A program made the translations under genes and the position numbers. Positions 21,510 through 32,550 of a stretch of DNA of 64,000 bases are shown here, in pieces. This DNA is from Serripes groenlandicus. Lineage: Eukaryota > Mollusca > Bivalvia > Cardiida > Cardiidae. The stretch spans positions 22,216,860-22,280,859 of the forward strand of contig JASEVX010000012.1 in NCBI GenBank assembly GCA_031761405.1, in the 5' to 3' direction. Below the pieces are notes generated by a model. That model was not told the origin of the DNA and searched no databases. It worked only from the letters and a program-made list of their open reading frames with translations. Numbering within the stretch: position 1 is the first letter of the stretch; every line of letters begins with the position of its first letter.

Positions 21510-21984
21510 CCTGGACACACCGACCTACAGGCTTGAATTTATTTTCATTTTTCTAAATTTATTTTCGTTGTCTAGTTAAAGCTTTCGCTTTAACGGGTCA
21601 ATTCATTCAGTTAAACTGTACATTTACTTCTTGAACTTGAACTTTGTTTATTTATTGTTTGTGTTTAAGTTGTGTTTTTTGTAGTAACAACTAGCTGAGA
21701 GCCGCGGGTGGTTACCCCACCCACTATTTCAGTTACGAGTCGGGTCTTGAATGACCGTGCATTAATTTTTCAATTAATTTTCAACGGTGAGATTTCCCGA
21801 TCCGGTAGCGATAATATTGTTTATCGCCTTTGTTGTTGTTTTGTATAATTACATAGACATTTGGAGAATATTTAAAAAATATTTTTTCATTGAATTACGT
21901 CCGTAAAAACGAGTAGTGAAATAAAAGAATAGAAAATATTATTTTTTGTTTTTGAACTTCGTAATTTGATTTTGTATTTATACT

Positions 21985-24706
21985 ATGTCACATAATGGTG
22001 AACAGAGGCGTGGCTCATGCGGTCATTTAGTGGCCTTATGGGACACGCACTCTTCCTGCATTGCGTGCACTAAGTGCACAAAGGATTCACCATGTGAGTT
22101 CTGTTCGTTATGGTCGGCTTCCGTTTGGAAACAGGCCATATCGAGGAGGACTCACAAAAGCCGTAAGAGTAAAACTGTTCCTTTGAAGAAGAAGGTAAGT
22201 ATTAGCTCTACGAGCGAAGGGGAATTCGAGGGTTTTTCCCCAACAGACTCCACGACTGGGTTGATTAGACGGAAGGACAGAACTTTTCAATCTTCAGTCA
22301 AGACATACGCCTCTGTAACAGCCACGACGGGACCGTCTCGAAGTTCGGAGGAACGTATGATATCGTCTGGTCAAAACAGACGACTGGTGTTAGTGCTGAA
22401 CCTTCGGGTGAGGCAATGGGGCATTCTCAGGGAAACCTAACAGAATGGCCCCCTCTTTCACCACACTCAGTTGATAGGCATTCTTCGGAAGCCTACAGCA
22501 GAGTTCCAAATTACCCGGTCGGCGGGCAGAATTTGGGGACCGGTGATGGAGCATTACAATTGCCTATCATTGGTCCACAGGGTGATGCTTCCGAGCAAAA
22601 CCCTTATGACTCCGGGCGACCGGGTACCGGGCAACCGGGTACCGGGCAACCGGGTTCCGGGAAACTGGACAGTCATATTACCTTGGTTAAATCGGGCACC
22701 GGGCAACCGGGCACCGGGCAACCGGGCACCGGGCAACCGGGCACCGGGCAACCGGGCACCGGGCAACCGGGCACCGGGCAACCAGGCAGTCATTTTGAAA
22801 TGACGAGACCGGTCACCGGGCAACCGGGCAATCATTCTAGAATGATACGACCAGTCACCGGGCAACCAGGCATTCATTCTGAAATGACTAGACCGGGCAC
22901 CGGGCTGCATGAAGCGACCGGGCATTCTGTCAGTCAATTCAGCATGACTAATCCATACACCGGGAATGAGGACATGGGTCATTCATTTCACGATGAATGG
23001 GAGAATCAGCAAGGCAGTCATTCATACATGACTCGACCTGCCACCGGTCAACCAGGTACCGGGCAACCCGGTACCAGGCAACCGGGATCAGTGCGTCTCG
23101 ATCGGATAGATACACGTTATCATTCTTTCGCAGCACAACCTGATTATTTGGATATTCAGAACACTGGTTTACCAGGTTTTAATAACCAACCTGCTGACAT
23201 AGATTACGGAGAGTACATATCGAGAAAATCATTCCGTTCTCCTAGGGGAACAGTGTATTATTCAAGAGATATTACTCCTCCACGTTACCAACCTTCATTA
23301 CGAAGGAGTGATCGGTTCTATGACAGACAGGTTAGTGATGCCTACCGTGATCGTCAAATTCCTGAGTATAGGAATTTACGACTCCCGGAAGGACACCTCT
23401 CCAAGAGGCAGTCCTTTGAAAGGCAATCCCCCGATCGGAATATTGCTTGTTCCGTTAAGGGGAAGTCGAAAAGATCACATACAGTGAGTTCGGCTCCGAT
23501 GATTGACTCTGTGCAACATTTCTCTGCTGCGGATAGAAGGTTGAGTTCACATGATCGTCACCAGCTTATGGATTTATCAGAGAATGAATCCATTTCTGGA
23601 TCGGAAATTGGTCAACCGGTGGGAAGTCCGGTTAAGCACAATACTTCTCGTCGTAGGCCTAGACAATCCTCCACTTCTTCGTCTGACGAAGAAACGGAAA
23701 GTCTATTACCTATAGAAGACGAGCCGGCTGCGGATCGTTGATCCCTGCAGCAGGCTATTGAAGAAGTTTTTAGGGTAGTGCCTAGTACGCTCTGCCCTAA
23801 GATCGACGCTCCCCCACGTCGTAAAAACCTTTCAAGTTTGGAAGAACATAATGCGGAGATAGGAGGGTCTACAACTCCATTACAGTTACTTCCGCAGGCG
23901 AATAACTTGGGAAGGTTATTGGACCAACTGCAGTCCACCAGGTCATTAGACACTGTTGAGTCAGCCTGGTCGGTCCCACTGGCCATCTCTAAGGAATGGG
24001 TGTCTCCTAAGGCTTATGTAGCTTCGAAGGAGTTCTTTCCCGTTAAAGTGCCGGCCTTAGACGGAGATGCGTCCACTTTGGGATTAACTGCACCCACCTC
24101 AATCACAGTTAGTGCTAAACTGGTTGAGAGATGGGAGGCCAGAGCGCGTCTGGGAGTCATGGTGGCTTCACATGACGATCATTTCGCCATAGCTCTGGCA
24201 CTTCTTCTTAAAGAGGAGAATGTCTCTAGCAGAGGGCTAGCAGAATTCTGGAGGCTTTCGATACGGGGAATCGGCACCTGATGGCTCTGAATTTGCAGAA
24301 CGCCACGGAAAGGCTGTCCGCGAGGAGAGATGCGACACTTGTCAAATCCTCTTCTCTGCTACAAAATAACAAGGACAGCTTAAGAGCCGCCCCCTTATCC
24401 TCCAATCTTCTCTTTGGTGGAAGGGTTGCTGCAGTGACTGTTACTGATTCGTCAGAACAATCCAGACGCCTTTCGGCGAGTGCAGTAAATGCTTTGTCAC
24501 AGAGTCGTAAATACTCTGCACCGGCGGCTAAATGGACTAATACTAGGAAGCCCCCGGCGAAAAAGCAGAAACAGGAAGTGAAGGCTGTACCGCCTAAACA
24601 ACCTCCTTCCACGGGCCGGAATTATGCTAAACCGAAGCCCCGTTTCACGGGAGCTAAGCCGAAGCATACTTCCAGGTATGGTACGGCTCCTAGGCCGCAG
24701 CCCTAG
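21985..24706 (+). pseudogene. DIRS gag-like ORF, broken
   Basis: The reading starts at ATG 21985 (MSHNGEQRRGSCGHLV) with a Cys cluster, SSCIACTKCTKDSPCEFC (C-x2-C-x2-C-x5-C-x2-C), of the kind found at DIRS Gag N-termini and probably metal binding. The frame shifts between about 22340 and 22400. An in-frame TGA lies at 23739-23741, after which the same frame continues (LQQAIEEVFRVVPS). A further shift near 24245 leads into a Lys/Pro-rich tail ending at 24706. The middle holds a TGQPG repeat tract. Three separate lesions mean that no full product can be made. The role as capsid-like protein is inferred from position and the Cys motif. Confidence 0.82.
22616..23090 (+). repeat. 15-bp coding minisatellite in gag (TGQPG repeats)
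   Basis: A 15-bp unit CCGGGCACCGGGCAA occurs in tandem at 22616-22668 and 22694-22790, and singly or in pairs to ~23090. It encodes T-G-Q-P-G. Units are nearly identical, and spacing is in multiples of three, so frame is kept. Confidence 0.92.
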
Positions 24707-24714
24707 GGGTACGC

Positions 24715-26395
24715 ACCTCTCTATGACTATCCCGAGGCCGGAGATTGCAGTAGGGGGCCGCCTGTCATTTTTCAGGGAAGAATGGGGGGGTATCACGGAG
24801 GATCGTTGGATTTTATCCGTGATACAAGAAGGGTATCTAATTCCCTTCGTTTCCCCCCCTCCCATGACAAGCGTGCCCATCGATCTGTCGTCACGCCATC
24901 CGACCATGTCAGAAGTGATTACATCACTTCTGAAAAAGAAAGCCATAGAGAGGGTTCTCAACCCCAATACTCGGGGTTTCTACAGCCGTCTTTTTCTCGT
25001 TCCGAAAAAAGACGGTCGGTGGAGACCGGTGATAGATTTGTCAGTATAAATGCTGTGGGAGCCTTTCTACGAATGAACGGGCCCCAGCTTCTTCAATACT
25101 TCGACGACTGGCTACTCCACAGAGCAGATCGTTTAATTCTCCTTCACGATCTGGCTCTAGCCTGGCGGACCATTCTGCGATTGGGCCTTATTCCCAATAC
25201 GCAGAAGTCGGACTTAGTTCCGTCAAAGAGGTTTACATTCGTAGGGATGACCTTTCTCACCGACCTAGCGGTGATTCGGGTCCCTTCGGACAGAGTCGAT
25301 TCTCTTTTCCGGAAGATCAGACTCACTCTGGACCAGGCTATGGTAACAGCCCGGTCCATGCTGTCACTTCTGGGGTCCCTGAGTGCAGCAGCCGATCTAG
25401 TCAGTCTAGGCAGGCTCCACATGCGGCCCCTTCAGTACCTTTTTCTGTCCCGGTGGCGTCCGTCTGTGGACTCACTGCAACAGGAGATAGCTCTGACGGA
25501 TTTCTTCAAGTCACACCTTCGGTGGTGGCTGGATCCGTTAATCCATCTACAAGGGGTGCCCTTGATCACATCACCTCCGGATCTGTACCTTTTTACAGAT
25601 GCCAGTGCTGTGGGTTGGGGAGCTCATTTAGAGCCACAGGGCCTAACAGCCCAGGGCATGTGGACAGCGGAGGAACGTTGTTGCACATAAACAACTTAGA
25701 ATTGAGAGCAGTCCTGCCAGCTCTCAAACAGTTCTCTGCCTCCGTTGCGAAACAACTGTTTATTGTCGACGGACAATACTACTGTTGTGTCCTACATTCG
25801 CAGGCAAGGAGGAACGCACTCCCATCTACTCTTTCTGGAGACATGGAAGTTACTCCTTTGGTGCCAGGCGACGTCGTTAGTAGTCTTAGTAAAACACGTC
25901 CCCGGCCATTGGAATGTTCTAGCGGACAGTCTATCCCGCCAAAACAAAGTTCTTCCGGCGGAATGGACACTGAATCAGAGTGTAGTAAACTCTGTATTCA
26001 TGCGGATCGGGACACCACTGGTGGATCTTTTCGCCACCAGAGTCAACCATCGGCTGCCACTTATGTGTCACCGATGTACGATCCTGCAGCCTGGGCAGTG
26101 GACGCACTGACCCTCGATTGGGACCGTCGATTCGGGTACGCGTTTCCCCCGTTCATTCTGGTCCCGATCGTACTACAAAAGGTTCTTCGTTCTCAACAGT
26201 GCAGAATCCTGTTGATAGCGCCATTTTGGCCCCAGAGGTCTTGGTTCAACGACCTCCTGGTCTGCCTGTCGGCACAACCAGTACGTCTTCCTCTTCAAGA
26301 CGACCTTCTGTTTCAGCAACCGGGGCGGCATCTTCATACCAACCCGGCAATGCTTCATCTTCACGCTTGGACATTATCAAGCGATCGATCCGAGA
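24715..26395 (+). pseudogene. DIRS pol (reverse transcriptase / RNase H), broken
   Basis: The N-terminal RT region reads in frame 3: GRLSFFREEWGGITEDRW and later FLVPKKDGRWRPVIDLS. Only about 15 codons later, in frame 2, comes QYFDDWLL, the second catalytic box. The ~100 or more residues that normally lie between, including the first catalytic Asp, are missing, so a deletion with a frame change has removed the core. RNase H follows (LYLFTDASAVGWGAH; then frame 1, INNLELRAVLPAL; then frame 2, STDNTTVVSYIRRQGGTHS and HVPGHWNVLADSLSR). The DIRS C-terminal block DLFATR...LTLDWDRRFGYAFPP then returns to frame 1. There are at least four frame changes, so it is inactive. Confidence 0.88.
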
Positions 26396-27428
26396 GAGAA
26401 ACTTTTCTCAAAAAGTTGCCTCTCGCATCGCTCAATCCAGAAGACGATCCACTAGAATCGTCTATGATTCCAAGTGGACAGTCTTCTCAGATTGGTGTCA
26501 TGCTAGGTCGATCAATCCTGAGTGCCCCTCTGTAGCTAGGATTGCCGATTTCTTTCTTTTTCTTTTTGAAGATAAAGATCTAGCTGTTAGCACAATAAAA
26601 GGTTATCGTTCAATGCTTTCGAATACGCTTAAGTTCAAAGGGGGAGAGAGTATTGGTGCTAATCCATTTCTCTCGGAACTTATGCGATCATTCGAACTAG
26701 ATAAACCCGTTTGTAGGAGTTTAACTCCAAAATGGGATTTATCTTGCGTTCTTTGGTCTCTTACAAAGGCGCCGTACGAACCTCTGTCTTCTGCTTCGTT
26801 AAAATTTTTAACTTACAAAACTGTCTTTCTTCTTGCCTTTGCGACCGCGCGTCGTAGAAGTGAGTTGCATGCGCTTTCAGTAGAAACCGGCTTTATCAGT
26901 TTCAATGAATCTGATGGCTCGTTCACTCTACTTTGTCAGTCAGGTTTTTTAGCCAAGAACCAGTTACCTTCGGTCCTTCCTAAACCAATCACGGTTCCCA
27001 GTCTTTCTGCGAGCTGTGGTCCGTTGGATGCCGACAGACTTCTATGTCCCGTTAGAGCTCTTAAGCTTTACCTTAAGAGAGTTAAAGGGACAAGGGGCCG
27101 TAGGAAGAGGTTGTTTCTCCCTCTGATAGGATGTAAGGATATATCAGCGGCTTCTATTTCCCGCTGGATATCCTGTACAATTAAGTTAGCCTACACTAAT
27201 CTTTCAGTTCGCGATCTCTCGTTTTTACGGATTCGTCCACATGAAATTAGAGCACTCTCCGCTAGTTGGGCCTTTTCCAACAATGTGCCTTTAGAGGATA
27301 TTCCTCGTGCCGCGGTATGGAAATCTCAATCGACTTTTTCAAATTCCTACCTGCGATCTATGTCTAAGCAAACTGAAAATCTTCACTCTCTGGGGCCACT
27401 GGTGGCGTCTCAGCGAGTTATATGCTAA
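26118..27428 (+). CDS. DIRS tyrosine recombinase, open reading frame intact
   Basis: A 436-residue open frame overlaps the end of pol in another frame, as usual in DIRS elements. The N-terminal ~90 residues are low complexity and partly a shadow of pol, so the true start may be later (for example near residue 80, SSSRLDIIKRSI). A SAM-like N-domain (VYDSKWTVFSDWC) is followed by the catalytic domain. Visible active-site residues are R246 in ARRRSEL, H375-x-x-R378 in PHEIRALSASWAF and Y411 in FSNSYLRSM. It would recombine the circular cDNA into the target. No stop or frameshift was seen, in contrast to gag and pol. Confidence 0.92.
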   Translation: MGPSIRVRVSPVHSGPDRTTKGSSFSTVQNPVDSAILAPEVLVQRPPGLPVGTTSTSSSSRRPSVSATGAASSYQPGNASSSRLDIIKRSIRERNFSQKVASRIAQSRRRSTRIVYDSKWTVFSDWCHARSINPECPSVARIADFFLFLFEDKDLAVSTIKGYRSMLSNTLKFKGGESIGANPFLSELMRSFELDKPVCRSLTPKWDLSCVLWSLTKAPYEPLSSASLKFLTYKTVFLLAFATARRRSELHALSVETGFISFNESDGSFTLLCQSGFLAKNQLPSVLPKPITVPSLSASCGPLDADRLLCPVRALKLYLKRVKGTRGRRKRLFLPLIGCKDISAASISRWISCTIKLAYTNLSVRDLSFLRIRPHEIRALSASWAFSNNVPLEDIPRAAVWKSQSTFSNSYLRSMSKQTENLHSLGPLVASQRVIC

Positions 27429-27615
27429 ATTACATATTAGACACAACAATAAAGTACTTAACGATTGAAATTTATCAATCCATTCTCCTACTTTCACAGA
27501 CTGTTGTGTCTCAGTACTAAGTAAATAAATTAAATAAAAATAACTACAATGTGCTGCATTACCTGTAGGACTAGAAGTGTTGGCAGATGCCTCCCGACCG
27601 ATGCTGAAAAGTCAT

Positions 27616-27707
27616 CAGGTAATAAATGACTGGTAATGTATTTTTGACATAAAAATGAAGTTTTTAAAGTAAAACATATTTTTATTAGAAAATACTTACC
27701 AGTCATT
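27616..27707. repeat. DIRS internal complementary region (ICR)
   Basis: The first part (27616-27655) is the reverse complement of the left edge (21342-21382). The second part (from ~27655) is the reverse complement of the right edge (27890-27944). This junction is the template that closes the circular DNA in the DIRS replication model. Seeing both halves in the right order confirms the element's limits. Confidence 0.9.
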
Positions 27708-27755
27708 TCATATTCCCGCCTCCCAACCCCGCGTCGTCAACCAACACTTACTTGA

Positions 27756-27903
27756 AAACTAAAAGTGACACGTTGACCTCGTGCACCGGTATTTACCGGT
27801 GACCGTGTATATCACACAGGCGTGAGGGATACGCTAGGCGAGTTCTTTTTCTGGATGAATTAAGGGTTAGGAGATGTATATATCAGGTAATAAATGACTG
27901 GTA
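27756..27903 (-). repeat. DIRS right inverted terminal repeat
   Basis: Reverse complement of the left repeat. Beyond it, 27904-27944 is unique to the right edge and is mirrored in the internal complementary region. Confidence 0.93.
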
Positions 27904-28123
27904 AGTATTTTCTAATAAAAATATGTTTTACTTTAAAAACTTCATTTTTGTCAATTAATTCTGCACTTAGAAAACTTCTACAGCCTTTTGAAAACAAAAT
28001 GATTATTTTATGATATATTTTTTTGAATTTTCCAAAGTTAGTTCTCTTTTATACATATGTTCAAAGGTTGATTACTGAGTATGAATAACTCCCCCTTTTG
28101 GCAGATTCTGATGCAGTTCCTTT

Positions 28124-29155
28124 TTAGCTTGACTATTCGAAGAATAAGGGGAGCTATTGTAGTCGCCGTCGGTTAAAGTTTTTGTGCAAGCTAGCATTTA
28201 CCCTTATAACTTACATACGCCTAGGCCAATGATCTTCAAACTTGGTATGGACATACTTCATAGCAAGTTGGTGATGCCTACACAGTTTGGAGTCAGTAGG
28301 TCAAATGGCAAGGTCACTGTAACTTTCTATATAGAAACAGTTCATGGTTAAAGTCTTTGTGCAAGCTAGCATTTACCTTTATAACTAACATACGCCTAGG
28401 CCTATGGTCTTTAAACTTTGTATGGACATTCTTTATAGCAAGTTGATGATGCCTATAAACTTTGGAGTCAGTAGGTCAAAGGTCAAGGTCACTGTGACCT
28501 TCTATATGGAAACAGTTCATGGTTAAAGTTTTCGTGCAAGCTAGCATTTAACCTTATAACTAACATACACTTAGGCCTGTGATCTTTAAACTTGGTATGG
28601 ACATACATTATAGCAAGTTGGTGATGCCTAGAGAGTTTGGAGTCAATAGGTCAAAGGTCAAGTTAACTGACCTTCAATACAGAAACATTCCTTGCTTTAA
28701 AACTACTGATTGCTTAGGCCTATGACCCTGAAACTTAGTTTGGGTAATGGTCATGATCAGCACTTGACTCAAACAGGTCATGGGATCATAAGGTCAAAGG
28801 TCAATGTCACTTTGACCTTTAACGAAAAAAGCACTATTTTTTGCAATAACTTAAAACTAGTTGCATGTGGTGCAAATTGTTGCCCTATGGTTAAAGGTTT
28901 GTGTGCAACTACATTAAGAGTCCATATCTTAGTAACTACTGGATGCATTCCATTGAAATGTAATACAACCCTTCCCAACCATCACAACTATGAAAATGAT
29001 CAAGTTAAATAACTCGATCCTGCATATAATGCGAATTATCGCCCTTTAAGACATTGTGGTTAATGTTTAGCATGCAACTACATTAGAGTCCATTATCTCA
29101 GTAATCAAATAAGTGGTGGAATAGTCGAGCATGCTGTCCTCCAACAGCTCTTGTT
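28124..29155 (+). mobile_element. Helitron-like element, GACTATTCGAAG family
   Basis: The 5' part GACTATTCGAAGAATAAGGG is followed by three ~175-bp units (starts ~28172, 28348 and 28522, GCAAGCTAGCATTTA) and then diverged units with AGGTCAAAGGTCAA. The 3' arm GGAATAGTCGAGC is followed by GCTGTCCTCCAACAGC and TCTTGTT. Short open frames on both strands inside it are repeat-encoded and not genes. Confidence 0.7.
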
Positions 29156-29183
29156 ATAATTTACCAATTTCCTTGGTTAAACA

Positions 29184-29385
29184 GGAATCCGTTGTGACTG
29201 AGTGGAATGCGTGGGGGATTAGAGATGAGGCATCCCAGGTTCTATCCTCGTTTACGGCAGTCATAGTGGAGTGTCCTTGGGCAAGGCACATTTTCTAGCC
29301 TATTAATGGTTTACCTAGGGATCATGAATAAGTGTTCTGTTGCCATGATATAACTGCATTATTGCTGAAAAACAGCATAAAAACT
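29184..29385 (+). mobile_element. SINE family D, diverged, 30 bp before exon 3
   Basis: GGAATCCGTTGTGACTGAGT head, CCTTGGGCAAGGCACATTTT body and GATATAACTGCATTATTGCT tail. It lies directly upstream of the exon 29416 acceptor. Confidence 0.72.
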
Positions 29386-29415
29386 GCAGTAAAATATTTT
29401 TTAAATCTGTTTCAG

Positions 29416-30479
29416 TGTTGATCAACTTCTGAGCCAAAGGCAGACAGATCCAGAAATCATGTTACGAAGTCTCGGTTTCGAGGGGGGAGCCAACACTGAC
29501 GAATCTGCAACTAGAATTCCAGAACGATTCCTGCTCAATCCCTGCACTGCAAGAGGTATAGACATTTTCCAGTTTGTGCTGGAACACCCAGAACTCCAGC
29601 ACCTTATACCAGCCTGTGAGCGGAACCAGCAAATGCATGTTAGAATGGGAACCGGACATGGACTGGATGAAGTTGATATGGCGGTGGAGAATGCGACGCC
29701 CGTTAAAGGTCAGTGTAGTAGCCCTAATATATATTTAACCACTGATTATAACTGTAATCTGAAAACAGGGGTGATGGGAGGTCATATTTATTCTAATAAT
29801 CTAGATGACAGTGGAGAAGATGTGTTTGAATGTGCTTCTTCAGAGTTTGCCGATGGACTAAGTGAAATAGACGGCGATACTAGGTCACTCGACAGAGCCA
29901 ATATTTTGGAGCTAAGTGGTATCGTACCTGAGCGTTACCTTATCAAGGCCAGAAAGAGATCGTCATCAAATACAGACAGCGTAGTGGATAAAGAGCCTGT
30001 GGATTTGGCTTCTGATGTTAGGACTTACGGTGGTCAAATAAACACTGCAAAGGAAGTTGGAGACAACTTGGCGGATACAAGTATTGATGTCCAATTACAG
30101 GAACGATGTAAAAAGGTTCCTTTGAATGAAAATATAAGCTTGCAAACTGATTCTTTAAATAAAATGGATTCTTTGAATACAATGGACAGCACAATACCTA
30201 ATTTTGTAAACAATGAAATAACTAATAAGCAGGTAGTATATAGGCCTGTTGTAGATGGTATTGAAATTGTACACGGAAACAGAGTTATTGATGATATTAT
30301 TGTAGGTAGTCATATACATAATGATTTAACTGCTGATGTTAATGAAATTACTGTTGATTCTAGAAGTCCAGACAATGCTGCTAACCTTTCAGTAGATACA
30401 GGCAAATTGTCTGACCCATGTCCCGACCCAAGAAGTAGTTTTAATGTAGGAGAGGAACATGAACTCCAAGATTTCAAAG
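29416..30479 (+). CDS. ITPRID-like: Exon 3: IP3-receptor-binding-like (KRAP type) segment
   Basis: The acceptor TCTGTTTCAG ends at 29415. The exon has 1 leading base, 354 codons and 1 trailing base, with donor AAAG/GTAAAA after 30479. Its first ~50 residues read VDQLLSQ, then DPEIMLRSLGFEG, RIPERFL and ARGIDIFQF. This order (acidic-Asp-Pro, LGF, RIPxRF, A[RK]GID) is the signature block of SSFA2/KRAP and TESPA1, which tether IP3 receptors. The rest is acidic, Ser/Asn-rich and looks disordered. If the donor is not used, the frame runs 24 more codons to a TGA at 30551-30553, giving a possible short isoform. The donor's phase fits exon 57833 exactly. Family assignment is from remembered motif similarity, not a search. 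Confidence 0.87.
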
Positions 30480-30553
30480 GTAAAAAAAATAAGTCAGAAA
30501 ATGTCGAAAATTCCCCTGATTCAGTACTAGAAGCTCTCGAAACATTTGTATGA

Positions 30554-30852
30554 AATATGTTTATTACAAATGACATATGAGCAGAATTACGTGAAAAACA
30601 ACCTGGAAAAGCCTAAGCATGCCACGCAGGCTAACCCGGGCAGACACTTTTCGCCTCCTGTGGATTTTCTGTTTCAGGAATCATTACTCTATACCTCTAT
30701 TCCCATGAGATGGAATATGTTGGCATGGATTAGCCTGCAAGGACTGTGCAATGTTGGTTTTCTGGTGGAACGGCTCATATATAATTGATAAATTCTAACA
30801 CTAGAGAAGAATGTTGAAACCAGACCAGGAAACAGGAAAACAAACTATATGT
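30554..30852. other. Intronic sequence after exon 3
   Basis: Would be the 3' UTR of a short isoform ending at TGA 30551. No clear AATAAA was found before the MITE at 30853. Confidence 0.4.
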
Positions 30853-31065
30853 ATTAACCCTTTCCCTCATATAGACGCTTTCTGACGCCTCTGCAGCAGA
30901 CTGCTTTTTGAAAACATAGTGACAAAACGTGCAATTTTTTCTTTTGCAACAATGTTTTCCACTTTTTGTCATAGATTATCCATTCAATTATGGAGATTTT
31001 CTATGTTTTGACAAAATACGTTCGAAGTCGTCTGCTGCAGATTGTCGTATGAGGGAAAGGGTTAA
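30853..31065 (+). mobile_element. M1, left hairpin arm deleted
   Basis: Both ends are intact with TTAA. AGAAGAAATTGCACA is missing before ACGTGCAATTTTTTC. Confidence 0.9.
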
Positions 31066-31138
31066 ACACTTATGACCCACTTGATTCAGACTTCATTGTT
31101 TCTCACTATATTAATAGCCGAGATCTGGATAATTGTTA

Positions 31139-31230
31139 TTGTTATGAGTAATTTCACCTTTGGCCGCAATGTTTTCAAAAGTCGTCTGCTGCTATTGCGT
31201 CAAAATGTGTCTGCAGGTGGGAAAGGGTTA
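31139..31230. mobile_element. M1-B half copy
   Basis: Only the right half remains: TTTGGCCGCAATGTTTTCAA to GCAGGTGGGAAAGGGTTAA. Confidence 0.65.
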
Positions 31231-31292
31231 ACTTGTATTCAACTGACTTACTAACCTGACATTTATTTCCAAACCGACACACAAAGTCTATG

Positions 31293-32003
31293 AATCCTTT
31301 CCTTTATATACAACACAAATCTGTAGCTATCGACTTTGACAACGTCTTGGCAAAAATATAAAAAATCTCTATAAAAGTTTGTATAATTATTGAATACAAT
31401 AATTACCAGAATCATTTGCTTTAGAAATATCTAAATAGTGAAAATATGATATTCTTTTGCCACAATGTTTTTATTTTTCTGCAGAGGAATTGAATATTGT
31501 GTGAAACAGGGAAATGATCAACATTTAACATTAAGATGCTTTACTCTATGTGCAATATGCAATTAGGCAATTCTAAAAATAATTAATCAAGTATAATTAT
31601 AATGGATTTATCTCTAAAGACAGAACCCATTTGTTAACCCTTCGATCCCACATGCAGATCATTAAGACGCATCTGCAGCAGACGGTGTTTTCAGGCTGAC
31701 GTACGTCTCTGTAGCAGACGACTTTTAAAACATCTTGACATATATGGAAAATCTCCACAAATGAATGTTATACTATTGAATAGAGTTGAAAACATTGTGG
31801 CAAAAGGAAAAGTTGCTAGTTTTGAGCAATATCTTCTTTTATCACTTTGTTTTCAAAAGTCGTATGCTGCAGAGGCCTTAACCACATGCAGATGCTTTGA
31901 GTTACCTGAAGCAGATGATTTTTAAAATATTGTGACAAAAGAAGAAGTTGAACAAAATGTGCTGCGGACGCGTCAGAAAGCGTCTGTATGTGAGAAAGGG
32001 AAA
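31293..32003. mobile_element. Decayed M1-related cluster
   Basis: 31293-31520 is very diverged. 31636-32003 looks like two overlapping copies (GCAGACGGTGTTTTCAGGC; GACGCGTCAGAAAGCGTCTG), the second joined in after GCAGAGGC. Confidence 0.55.
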
Positions 32004-32031
32004 GCCTTGATCTTATCATGGACCCAAATAA

Positions 32032-32267
32032 TTGAACCCTTTCCCACAAAAAGACGCTTTCTGACGTCGCTGCGGCAGACAGCTTTTTGAAAACATGGTG
32101 ACGAAAGAAGAAATTGCTCAAAACAAGCAATTTCTCGTTTTGTCACCATGTTTTCAACTCGATTCAATCATTGTACTTTCATTTGAAGGAGGGTATTCTC
32201 TTTTTTTCGGGTATGTTTTCAAACAAAATCATCTGCTTCAGAATTGTTGTATGTCGGAAAGGCTTAA
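32032..32267 (+). mobile_element. M1, full length, diverged right half
   Basis: CCCTTTCCCACAAAAAGACG to GTATGTCGGAAAGGCTTAA; hairpin GCTCAAAACAAGC. Confidence 0.8.
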
Positions 32268-32550
32268 TTCAAGTTTCCAGGTGGTCCAATCGCATTAAAT
32301 ACATGCATGCATTTTAACTGGCATACATTACAAACAAACGAGCCTCCAGGCTATATCCATATCTTGTCTTTAACCCCTTCCCCTAATGCAGCGAATCTGC
32401 AGCAGACGACTGTTCAATTTCATACCTGTTTTTCAATGTATCCACTTCAAACTTGGTATGTAGATAGCTTGTGATCTGAAGAAGTGCCGTCCTAAAGAAC
32501 AATAATTTAAACATGCATATATTTGGTGGTTTATTTTGGTTGTGCTTTGA

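Larger units (their letters stand above)
21342..27944 (+). mobile_element. DIRS-type tyrosine-recombinase retrotransposon
   Basis: This 6.6-kb element lies in intron 2 in sense orientation. It has inverted terminal repeats of ~149 bp and an internal complementary region (27616-27707). It also carries a gag region, RT/RNase H remnants and a tyrosine recombinase frame overlapping the end of pol. This is the layout of DIRS1-like elements, which integrate through a circular intermediate with a tyrosine recombinase and make no target duplication. Gag and pol carry stops, frameshifts and a deletion, so this copy is not autonomous. The edges fall in T runs and are uncertain by a few bases. Confidence 0.93.

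Noticed and set aside
22554..22982. 142-codon minus-strand ORF opposite gag
   Set aside because: A shadow of the 15-bp repeat (LPGAR repeats); the + frame has the Gag features.
28710..29012. 100-codon ORF
   Set aside because: Lies in the decayed tandem part of a Helitron-like element, with an opposite-strand ORF over the same bases.
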